A stretch of 15,567 nt of DNA from Clostridia bacterium (GTDB lineage Bacteria > Bacillota > DSM-521 > Neomoorellales > SLTJ01). The position numbers were made by a program, and so were the translations under genes. Of this stretch, positions 1-5,972 are shown in pieces (position 1 is the stretch's first letter; each line of letters starts with the position of its first letter). A model generated the notes under the pieces. That model worked only from the letters and a program-made list of their open reading frames with translations. It was not told the DNA's origin and made no database searches. The stretch spans positions 1 through 15,567 of the forward strand of contig JACIYD010000004.1 of the NCBI GenBank assembly GCA_014360105.1, in the 5' to 3' direction.

Positions 1-2
1 CC

Positions 3-572
3 TTAAGCATTCAGTCCCTGGTGCGGCAGGACGAGGAACTGGCACGGAAGGTGCTCGACGGCGATGCGGTCATCGATGATCTGGAAATGCAGATCGAGGA
101 GAAATGTATCCGCCTTATTGCCACTCAGCAACCCATGGCCAAGGACCTGCGCAAAATCGGCGTGGGCTTTAAGATTATCGGGGACCTCGAGCGGATGGCC
201 GACCACGCCTGTGATATCGCCCGTACCACCATGCGCATTGGCAACGAACCCTTCATTAAGCCTCTCATCGATATCCCGCGCATGGCCGAAATTACCCAGA
301 AAATGGTAAAAGACAGTCTTGACGCCTATGTGCAGGAGGACGTGGACCTCGCCCAGGCGATGACCAGAGACGACGACCTGGTCGATCACCTGCACTCTCA
401 GATCTTCCGGGAATTGCTTACCTACATGATGGAAGACCCGCATACCATCCGCCAGTCTACTTATCTCCTCTTCATTAGCCGTTATCTAGAACGGATCGCG
501 GACCACGCTACCAACATCGGCGAGCGGGTTGTGTATCTTGTCACCGGTGAGCGTAAATCCCTGAACGACTAA
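3..572 (+). CDS. phoU: PhoU phosphate-signalling protein, 5'-truncated by window edge
   Basis: PhoU is a cytoplasmic, metal-binding, all-helical protein that links the Pst phosphate transporter to the PhoR/PhoB(P) two-component system and damps Pho signalling when phosphate is plentiful. The frame is open from base 3, so the start lies outside the window and 189 codons are visible; PhoU is usually about 215-225 aa, so only the first few tens of residues are missing. Two PhoU repeats are recognisable. The first contains 'MAKDLRKIGVGFKIIGDLERMADHA' type sequence (bases about 135-210), and the second contains 'YLLFISRYLERIADHATNIGE' near the C-terminus (bases about 457-525). Both carry the E-R-[MI]-A-D-H-A signature whose acidic and histidine side chains bind metal. 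The gene is the only one on the plus strand and probably closes a pstCAB-phoU operon lying to the left. Its TAA at 570-572 overlaps the tail of the opposing tupC gene, and no terminator hairpin is visible between them. Confidence 0.93.
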   Translation, partial: LSIQSLVRQDEELARKVLDGDAVIDDLEMQIEEKCIRLIATQQPMAKDLRKIGVGFKIIGDLERMADHACDIARTTMRIGNEPFIKPLIDIPRMAEITQKMVKDSLDAYVQEDVDLAQAMTRDDDLVDHLHSQIFRELLTYMMEDPHTIRQSTYLLFISRYLERIADHATNIGERVVYLVTGERKSLND

Positions 573-1660
573 TCGGGCAAAAGGTGCACCGTTTCCGGCG
601 GCACCTCGAAGTAGACGTGGGTGCCGCCGGCGATGCCCAGATGCCGGCACAGTTGGTGCGGCACCAGAGCGCTAATTTCCTGCTCTTCGTACGCCAGGAC
701 CACTTTATCCTGCGCGCCGAAGGGGATGACCCGCCGCACCAGGCCCGGCCAGACGTTCTTTTGCGGCACGGTCGGGGGGCCCGCCAAAAGGCGGACCTCT
801 TCCGGTCGCCAGCAGGCCGTAACACGGCCGTTTCTTTCCGGGTGGTCGCCTCTGCGGCACCAAAGTTCGAACCCGCCCGCGGCGCGCAAGCGATAGCAAC
901 CGTCTTCCTTCCCGACGATTGTGGCCGGCAGGCAATTGGCCACTCCCACGAAGGACGCCAGCGCGAGACTGGCCGGCTGGTTCAGGATCTGGGCCGGCGG
1001 ACCGATCTGGAGAACACGGCCGTGCATCATGGCCGCCACGCGGTGCGCCAGGAGGGGTAATTCGCGGAAATCATGGGTAACAAAGACGGCCGTTAGCCCC
1101 GTGGCGGCGAGGATTCCCTGGAGGTCCTCCAAAAGGGCGCTCCTGGTAGGTGAGTCCAGGGCGGCAAAGGGTTCGTCCAGCAGCAGGACCTCCGGCTCCA
1201 GGGCCAGGGCACGGGCCAGGCTGACACGCTGCGCCTCGCCGCCGGAAAGGGTGCGCGCCCGCCGCCTTTCCAGGCCGTCGAGGCCGAGCCGTTGCAGCCA
1301 CCGGTGAACGCGCTCCCGGGCCAAGGCCTGCGGCACGCGGCGAAAGCGCAAGCCCGCCGCCACGTTATCGTAGACCGTAGTATCGAGCAGTAGCGGCTCC
1401 TGAAAGACGACCGCCAGGCGCCGCCGCAGCGCAAGCCTCTCGGCTTCCCGGGTAACCTCTCGGCCGCGGAACCAGATCCGGCCCCGCGCCGGTTTTTCCA
1501 AAGCCCCGAGCACGAGCAAGAGGGTGCTCTTGCCTGCCCCGTTGGGGCCAATCAGGCCGAGCACCTCGCCTTCCCGGAGGACCAATTCCTTCACGTAAAG
1601 GATGGGGCGGCCTTCTTTGACCACTTCGATGTCTTCCAAGCGGAAAACCTCGGTTTCCAC
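569..1660 (-). CDS. tupC: ABC transporter ATP-binding protein, tungstate/molybdate type (TupC/ModC-like)
   Basis: This 363-aa ATPase would power oxyanion uptake with the TupB-type permease encoded upstream. Visible motifs are Walker A GPNGAGKST (residues 38-46), Q-loop FQEP (Q87), signature LSGGEAQR (138-145), Walker B LLLDEP (159-164) with D-loop ALD, and switch histidine VTHD (H196). After about residue 240 there is a C-terminal extension of roughly 120 residues, consistent with the TOBE/regulatory domain of the CysA/ModC/WtpC/TupC group. The GTG start at 1660 is supported by a GGAGGAG ribosome site 4 bases upstream. It lies 34 bp downstream of pstS and would be read through from pstS or tupB, with no promoter of its own seen. 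The specificity call (tungstate/molybdate rather than phosphate) rests on the neighbouring permease and ModE-like regulator. A PstB would lack the long C-terminal domain. Confidence 0.8.
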   Translation of the reverse strand: METEVFRLEDIEVVKEGRPILYVKELVLREGEVLGLIGPNGAGKSTLLLVLGALEKPARGRIWFRGREVTREAERLALRRRLAVVFQEPLLLDTTVYDNVAAGLRFRRVPQALARERVHRWLQRLGLDGLERRRARTLSGGEAQRVSLARALALEPEVLLLDEPFAALDSPTRSALLEDLQGILAATGLTAVFVTHDFRELPLLAHRVAAMMHGRVLQIGPPAQILNQPASLALASFVGVANCLPATIVGKEDGCYRLRAAGGFELWCRRGDHPERNGRVTACWRPEEVRLLAGPPTVPQKNVWPGLVRRVIPFGAQDKVVLAYEEQEISALVPHQLCRHLGIAGGTHVYFEVPPETVHLLPD

Positions 1661-1694
1661 CGTTCTCCTCCCCCCAAGCGGGGTTTCGCTATGT

Positions 1695-2780
1695 CTATTT
1701 TAGAAGCGGCTTTCCCTGATGGGTGAGGCTTTTGATCTTTCCTTCCAACTGCCGCACCACGTCGGCCGGTAGAGGCGCGTAAAGCAGCTCCGCGGCGTAT
1801 TGCTGGCCCTCGTGGATCGCCCACCAGAGGAACTCCGCCAGAGCCTTACCCTTCTCCTGGTCTTGCTGCTCCCGATAAACGAGAAGATAGGTGTAACTGG
1901 CAAGCGGATAGGCATCCGCCCCCGGCGGGTCGACAATTGAGAGCCGCATGTCCGCGGGCATATTCGTCGCCGCCCCGGCTGCCGCCGCCGTGGCGGAGGC
2001 CACGCTGGGCTCAACAAACTTGCCTTCTTTATTTTTCACGCGGGCGCACGGCAGGCCGTTCTCCACCGCGTAGGCGAGCTCGACGTAGCCGACCGCCCCT
2101 TCGATCTGAGTGACCTGGCCGGCCACGCCCTCATTCCCTTTGGCGCCGATGCCTACCGGCCATTCCACCGATTTGCCCTTCCCGGGCCCGTTCTTCCAGG
2201 CGGCGCTCACCGCGCTGAGATAATCGGTAAAAACGTAGGTGGTGCCGCTCCCGTCGGAGCGGTGTACCACGGCGATGTCCTTATCGGGAAGGGCGATCTC
2301 GGGGTTAAGCTCCTTCAGGCGGGTGTCGTTCCATTTCTTGATTTCACCCAGGAAGATGGCGGCAATCGTTTCGCCGTCCAGGTTAAGCACCGGCTTGCCC
2401 GGCAGGTTATAGGTCACGGCCACCGCACCTACCACGGTGGGGATGTGCACGATCTCGCCTTGCACCCGCGCCAGTTCCTCGTCGCTCATGGGCGCATCGC
2501 TCCCGGCGAAATCGATGGTGCGCTCCGTAATCCCCCTGATCCCGCCGCCGCTGCCGATAGACTGGTAGTCGACCGCTACTTCGGGCTTGACCTTGCGGTA
2601 CTCCGCAATCCACTTAGAGTAAAGAGGGTAAGGAAAACTGGCGCCCGCACCGCTAAGCTTAAGCGGCTGGGTAGGTTGACCTCCTGGTTGTGCCTGCCTC
2701 TCCTTGCCACAGCCGACAAGGGGCAAAGACACAAGGAGTACCAGGGCGAGGATGATAAAGCATTTTAACCATTTGTCCAT
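1695..2780 (-). CDS. pstS: Phosphate ABC transporter substrate-binding lipoprotein PstS
   Basis: PstS captures inorganic phosphate outside the membrane and delivers it to PstCAB. The 361-aa product starts with a lipoprotein signal: charged MDKWLK, a hydrophobic run, then lipobox L-V-G-C with lipidated C24. Family motifs follow: SGAGASFPYPLYSKW (43-57), IGSGGGI (75-81), FAGSDAPMSDEEL (91-103), EIKKWND (146-152) and HRSDGSGTTYVFTDYL (173-188). These contribute the serine, aspartate and arginine phosphate ligands seen in E. coli PstS. The ATG at 2780 is preferred over a longer frame reaching 2879, because it puts the signal peptide at the N-terminus and has purine-rich GGAGGGAGG upstream, although the spacing is long (about 11 nt; AAGG is nearer). 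The gene sits between tupB and tupC, an unusual place, and has its own Pho box and -10 upstream. It is a true PstS by motif, not a TupA. Confidence 0.93.
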   Translation of the reverse strand: MDKWLKCFIILALVLLVSLPLVGCGKERQAQPGGQPTQPLKLSGAGASFPYPLYSKWIAEYRKVKPEVAVDYQSIGSGGGIRGITERTIDFAGSDAPMSDEELARVQGEIVHIPTVVGAVAVTYNLPGKPVLNLDGETIAAIFLGEIKKWNDTRLKELNPEIALPDKDIAVVHRSDGSGTTYVFTDYLSAVSAAWKNGPGKGKSVEWPVGIGAKGNEGVAGQVTQIEGAVGYVELAYAVENGLPCARVKNKEGKFVEPSVASATAAAAGAATNMPADMRLSIVDPPGADAYPLASYTYLLVYREQQDQEKGKALAEFLWWAIHEGQQYAAELLYAPLPADVVRQLEGKIKSLTHQGKPLLK

Positions 2781-2833
2781 GAGCCTTGGAACCTCCCTCC
2801 AAAATTCCGGTTTCTGGAGCCTCGGCCCGGGTA

Positions 2834-2853
2834 GGCTTGCCCGACGGCAAGCC
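2834..2853 (-). other. Stem-loop in pstS leader
   Basis: A perfect 8-bp inverted repeat with a 4-nt loop (GGCTTGCC, loop, GGCAAGCC) lies about 55 nt upstream of the pstS start codon, inside the predicted 140-nt leader. No T-run follows on the minus strand, so it does not read as an intrinsic terminator. It may be an mRNA-stability or processing element. Function is not known from sequence. Confidence 0.5.
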
Positions 2854-2926
2854 GGTGGGATTTGACCGGACGGCATCACGCGTGCTCCTGCCCCACCTCC
2901 CCCACCGGCAGACCTACACAGGCCGT

Positions 2927-2932
2927 ATTATA
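2927..2932 (-). promoter_or_regulatory. -10 box of pstS promoter
   Basis: A consensus TATAAT lies 9 bp downstream of the last Pho repeat, about the distance at which a Pho box replaces the -35 element in PhoB/PhoP-activated promoters. No good -35 hexamer is present at 17 bp, consistent with activator dependence. Predicted transcription start is near 2920. Confidence 0.7.
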
Positions 2933-2941
2933 CCGCCCTCA

Positions 2942-2981
2942 GGTTAAGTTCCGGTCAGAGCTGGGTTAAGATTTTGTTAAG
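2942..2981 (-). promoter_or_regulatory. Pho box (PhoP/PhoB site), four 11-bp-phased direct repeats
   Basis: Read on the minus strand, four 7-mers recur at exactly 11-bp intervals: CTTAACA (2981-2975), CTTAACC (2970-2964), TCTGACC (2959-2953) and CTTAACC (2948-2942), separated by 4-bp spacers. This is the architecture of the Bacillus PhoP site (TTAACA-like hexamers every 11 bp) and of tandem E. coli Pho boxes. The array starts 10 bp after the tupB stop codon and ends 9 bp before a TATAAT, so it should place pstS under phosphate-starvation control. A fifth TTAACC at 2990-2995, covering the tupB stop, is out of phase. Confidence 0.82.
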
Positions 2982-2991
2982 GCGGCAGCGG

Positions 2992-3690
2992 TTAAGCTAC
3001 ACGGCGGCCCTGCTGCGTGATTGTAAGAATGGCCACTACTGTGTAGGCCAGAGCGAGAAGGATGAAGCTCAAGGCCACGGCCGTGTCGAAGTTCCCCCTG
3101 CTTACTTCCAGCATGATGGCCGTAGTAAGAACCCGCGTCTCCCCCACGATGTTGCCCCCAACCATTGCCGCCGCTCCCACCTCGGAGACCACGCCCCCAA
3201 AGCCGGCAATGACAGCAGCAAAAAGGCCGAGCCGTGCCTCCCGCAGCAACTGCCAGACCAACTGCCAGCGCGAGGCACCAAGACCGAGAAGCTGAAGCTT
3301 GAGCTTGGGCGGTAGTTGCTGCAGAGCGGCCACGGTGAGACTGGCTACCAGAGGCGTGGCGATGATCGCCTGAGCTATGACGATGGCGGTGGGCGTATAA
3401 ATGAGCTTCAACCATCCCAGGGGGCCGGAGCGCCAGAGAAAAAGGCTTACCCAAAGGCCTACCACCGTAGGCGGTAATCCCATCCCGGTGTAGACCAGGC
3501 TCAGGACAGCACCGCGCCCCCAGAAGCGGCGCAAGGCGAGGAAAACGCCCAAGGGGATGCCGATGACGACGCTAATGAGGGTAGCCGTGCCGGTAACGCG
3601 CAAGGTAAGGAGGGCCACTTCCATCACTGCCGGGTCGGCAGTAACGAGGAGGCAAATCCCGCGCCACAGGCCTTGGACGAGAAATTCCAT
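2992..3690 (-). CDS. tupB: Tungstate-type ABC transporter permease (TupB-like)
   Basis: This 232-aa integral membrane protein would form the homodimeric channel of an oxyanion importer with the TupC-like ATPase. It contains a binding-protein-dependent permease domain with about five or six hydrophobic segments, for instance around residues 24-52, 62-88, 102-125, 154-180 and 203-225. The cytoplasmic coupling loop lies near residues 133-165 (LGLGASRWQLVWQLLREA), followed by SEVGAAAMVGGNI (169-181), a motif I associate with TupB-family permeases. The ATG at 3690 was chosen because AAGGGGGAAAGC lies just upstream, and the 26-residue upstream extension to 3768 is soluble and would run through the operator. 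The family needs a TupA binding protein, which is not present here; pstS occupies the next position. ModB and WtpB are the alternative assignments. Confidence 0.82.
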   Translation of the reverse strand: MEFLVQGLWRGICLLVTADPAVMEVALLTLRVTGTATLISVVIGIPLGVFLALRRFWGRGAVLSLVYTGMGLPPTVVGLWVSLFLWRSGPLGWLKLIYTPTAIVIAQAIIATPLVASLTVAALQQLPPKLKLQLLGLGASRWQLVWQLLREARLGLFAAVIAGFGGVVSEVGAAAMVGGNIVGETRVLTTAIMLEVSRGNFDTAVALSFILLALAYTVVAILTITQQGRRVA

Positions 3691-3731
3691 CGATGCTTTC
3701 CCCCCTTGCCCGCCTGTCGATGAGGAAGATA

Positions 3732-3751
3732 TTATGTCTAGGCAGACATAA
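3732..3751. promoter_or_regulatory. 20-bp perfect palindrome, likely ModE-family operator of tupB
   Basis: The sequence TTATGTCT-AGGC-AGACATAA is a perfect 8-4-8 inverted repeat located between the ModE-like regulator gene (ends 3771) and tupB (starts 3690). On the minus strand it extends to CGTTATGTCT...AGACATAATA and overlaps a CATAAT that could be the tupB -10. It shares the C-G-T-T-A-T...A-T-A-A layout of known ModE sites. Inference: the adjacent regulator binds here and represses tupB when cytoplasmic tungstate or molybdate is sufficient. Confidence 0.65.
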
Positions 3752-3770
3752 CGCGGACCAATAACCAAGG

Positions 3771-4103
3771 CTACTTCGAGAAATTACGCCGAAAGGCGGC
3801 TTCTACTGCCTCCTCCACCTCCGCCTGAAAGCGGCGGTAATGCTCCAGCCATTCCCGGCCGGCGGCGGTCAGCCTCGCTCCGCCCCCGGCCTCACCGCCT
3901 ACCTGGCGCTCGAGCAAGCGCACCCCCAGCCGCCGCTCGGTCTTCTGAATGTGGCCCCAGGCCTGGCGGTACGACATCGCCAGTGATTTGGCCGCCTGAT
4001 TAATCGATCCCAGGCGGTCCACCCCGAGAAGAAGCCGATAAACGCCTTCCCCGAAAACCGGCTCCCCGTCCTGTTCCAGCCAGACGCGGAAGTGGGGCTC
4101 CAC
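3771..4103 (-). CDS. ModE-like (LysR-type winged-helix) regulator, DNA-binding domain only
   Basis: This is a 110-aa winged-helix protein of the ModE N-terminal/LysR-like type. The helix-turn-helix spans about residues 30-58 (LGSINQAAKSLAMSYRQAWG), followed by the wing RRLGVRLLERQVGGEAGGGARLTAAGR, the pattern typical of standalone ModE-N proteins beside molybdate or tungstate transport genes. It lacks the C-terminal TOBE/MOP ligand-binding domains of full ModE, so how it would sense metal is unclear. The GTG at 4103 is preferred: it has GAGGGGGG 10 nt upstream, whereas the longer GTG at 4133 would lie upstream of the transcription start predicted from the adjacent promoter. The C-terminus is a short amphipathic helix (EAVEAAFRRNFSK), possibly for dimerisation. 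The gene is followed after about 20 bp by the palindrome in front of tupB, which fits local repression. Confidence 0.82.
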   Translation of the reverse strand: MEPHFRVWLEQDGEPVFGEGVYRLLLGVDRLGSINQAAKSLAMSYRQAWGHIQKTERRLGVRLLERQVGGEAGGGARLTAAGREWLEHYRRFQAEVEEAVEAAFRRNFSK

Positions 4104-4135
4104 CAGCTCGCCGCCCCCCTCATATCCTTGCACCC

Positions 4136-4164
4136 ATTATAGCCGAGCCGTTTACCGCCGTCAA
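4136..4164 (-). promoter_or_regulatory. Strong sigma-A-type promoter of the ModE-like gene
   Basis: Minus strand: -35 TTGACG (4164-4159), a 17-bp spacer, then a consensus -10 TATAAT (4141-4136). The -35 covers the stop codon of the upstream sensor gene, so the cluster is transcriptionally independent of that gene. The start would fall near 4129. Confidence 0.82.
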
Positions 4165-5933
4165 CGCGAGACCAACGCCGCTCCGTGGGAGTGCCGCAAG
4201 ACCTCGAGGAAGACCTGCAGCAGGTCCGGGTCGAACTGCTTGCCCGCCCACCGCTCCATTTCCTCGATGGCCTCGGCCGTAGTTTTGGCGCGCTTGTACG
4301 GCCGATTGGTGGTCATCGCGTCGTAGGCGTCCACGATTGCCAGGAGCCGCGCGGCCAAGGGGATTTCCTCGCCGGCGAGGCCTTCAGGGTAACCCTTGCC
4401 GTCGAAACGTTCGTGGTGGTAAAGGACGATCGGTACCACCGCGGCCAGACTGCCCACCGGTTTGATGATTTCTGCGCCCCAGACGGGATGTTGCCGCAAG
4501 ATCTCCCACTCTTCCCTGGTCAAGGGCTCTCGCTTGTTGAGGATGTCACGGCTGATTTCGATCTTGCCGATGTCGTGAAGAAAGCCCCCCAGTTCTACTA
4601 CAGCCACCTCTCCCGCCCCCAACCCGGCGGCCCGCGCCACGTTGGCGGCGTAACGCACCACCCGTTCGGTATGGCCGTAAGTGTAGCGGTCCTTGGCGTT
4701 GATGACGGTAATGAGGGTGCGGACGGTATGTAACAGGTCAAGTTGCGAAGCATCAAGACGGTTACGCAGGCTGCCCAGGACGCTGAAATAGAGCTCGACC
4801 CGGTTGCGACTGGTCTCTTTGGCCTGAAAAAGCGCCTCCCGCGCCACCCTTAAGAGCTCCTCGGCACTATCCGCATTGGTAGGGTAGCTGGCCACGCCTA
4901 CGGAGATGGTCAGGTGGCCGCCGGGCTGGCGGTCCCGGCAGCTGAAGGGATAGGCGGCCACCGTTTGCCGCAAGTTCTCGGCCCTTCTGATTGCCTGCTC
5001 GCCTGGCGTATCCAAGAGGAGAAGGGCAAACTCGTCCTCGTGCAGCCGGCCGACCACATCTCCCGCGCGCGCTTCCCCCTGGACGACCCTGGCCAGCTCG
5101 ACCAGCAACTGGTCCCCCTGACGCTCGCCCCACTGCTCACAATACTGCCTGAAGTAGTCCACGTCGAAAACGATTAAGGAAAGAGGGGTATGTAAACGCT
5201 TGGCCCGGGCGATTTCCTGGCTGAGGCGCTCCTCAAAATACTGGCGGTTGTAAAGTCCGGTCAAGAGATCGCCGGTGCTGAATGCCTGGAGGCGGCGGTT
5301 CGCTTCCTGTAAATCTTTCTCGGCCTGTTTCTGCCGGGTAATGTCGCGATAAACACCCATCGCCCCGACAAGGCGGCCCTCATGGTCGAAAAAAGGCAAG
5401 GCGTCGACGGAAAAAAAGGTATTAGGGGCAAGGTCGGGATAAACGCGCTCCATCTGGGTAAAGGCGCGTCCCGTATCCAGGACCTCCGTCAATTTGCAAA
5501 GGTACTCGCCGCCGGGCCCGAAGACTTTGCCGCCGTGAAAGACCTCGGCGTGCGTTCTCCCCACCACCTCTTCACGCTTTAAGGCAAAGAGCCGTTCCGC
5601 GGCCTCGTTGAGGTAGGTGATCTGACCGCGACGATCCACCGTGACCACGGCATTGGCGGTGGTTTTGAGGATCATGGTCGCCAGCCGGGGCAAGAAACTG
5701 TGGCCTTCCAGCTCGAGCCGCAGCATTCTTTCGACCGCGGCGAGGAAAGGTTGTTCCCAACCTTGGATCTCTTCTCCCTCCCGGATCAACCCCAGCGCCC
5801 CGATTACTCTTCCCTCGCACCTTACAGGCTCGGTCCAGGCAAGGCAACCGCCCTCGGCTACCACCGGTTCCCCGCACGCAAGCGCGCCTAGCCCTGCATT
5901 TCGCACATCACAATGCAATTTCCTTGAGACCAA
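4161..5933 (-). CDS. PAS-GGDEF(degenerate)-HD-GYP c-di-GMP signalling protein, 3' part of an IS-interrupted gene
   Basis: This 590-codon open frame is the downstream part of a sensor gene split by the IS element; host sequence ends at 5892, and the first ~13 codons (TTG at 5933, with AGGG 6 nt upstream) are IS-derived. Order of domains: the remainder of an N-terminal GAF-like sensor (to about residue 75), a PAS domain (about 83-205), GGDEF (about 222-380) and HD-GYP (about 400-585). In the GGDEF domain LTGLYNR and FDVDYF are normal, but the active-site loop is HEDEF (298-302) instead of GGDEF. An RxxD inhibitory-site motif (R289-D292) is kept at the usual distance. The HD-GYP domain is complete: HTERVV (421), HDIGK (453-457), HHERFDGKGYPEGL (506-519), DAYDAMTTNRPYK (535-547). 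It would therefore act as a c-di-GMP phosphodiesterase with a binding or regulatory GGDEF rather than as a cyclase. Restoring the upstream half (7702-7934) gives a 652-aa protein. Confidence 0.85.
   Translation of the reverse strand: MVSRKLHCDVRNAGLGALACGEPVVAEGGCLAWTEPVRCEGRVIGALGLIREGEEIQGWEQPFLAAVERMLRLELEGHSFLPRLATMILKTTANAVVTVDRRGQITYLNEAAERLFALKREEVVGRTHAEVFHGGKVFGPGGEYLCKLTEVLDTGRAFTQMERVYPDLAPNTFFSVDALPFFDHEGRLVGAMGVYRDITRQKQAEKDLQEANRRLQAFSTGDLLTGLYNRQYFEERLSQEIARAKRLHTPLSLIVFDVDYFRQYCEQWGERQGDQLLVELARVVQGEARAGDVVGRLHEDEFALLLLDTPGEQAIRRAENLRQTVAAYPFSCRDRQPGGHLTISVGVASYPTNADSAEELLRVAREALFQAKETSRNRVELYFSVLGSLRNRLDASQLDLLHTVRTLITVINAKDRYTYGHTERVVRYAANVARAAGLGAGEVAVVELGGFLHDIGKIEISRDILNKREPLTREEWEILRQHPVWGAEIIKPVGSLAAVVPIVLYHHERFDGKGYPEGLAGEEIPLAARLLAIVDAYDAMTTNRPYKRAKTTAEAIEEMERWAGKQFDPDLLQVFLEVLRHSHGAALVSR
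5887..5892. repeat. Target-site duplication of the IS, left copy (CCTAGC)
   Basis: CCTAGC directly abuts the left inverted repeat and is repeated in the same orientation at 7702-7707. A 6-bp duplication fits the 5-6 bp reported for IS1634-family insertions. Confidence 0.85.
5893..5908 (+). repeat. IS terminal inverted repeat, left
   Basis: CCTGCATTTCGCACAT is the exact reverse complement of 7686-7701. It lies downstream of the transposase gene and defines the left edge of the element. Confidence 0.88.
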
Positions 5934-5972
5934 AATCTGCCCTGTTACATAAGGGACTGCATCACCAAAACA

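Noticed and set aside
1687..1696. CGCTATGTCT, a half-match to the tupB operator, between pstS and tupC
   Set aside because: Only one arm is present; the complementary arm at a 4-bp spacing is missing, and the sequence partly covers the pstS stop codon.
2781..2879. N-terminal extension of PstS by 33 residues (start at 2879)
   Set aside because: It would bury the lipoprotein signal peptide internally; the added sequence is rich in Pro/Arg and does not look like a secretion signal.
3691..3768. N-terminal extension of TupB by 26 residues
   Set aside because: It would read through the palindromic operator and lacks a ribosome site; the ATG at 3690 has AAGGGGG at good spacing.
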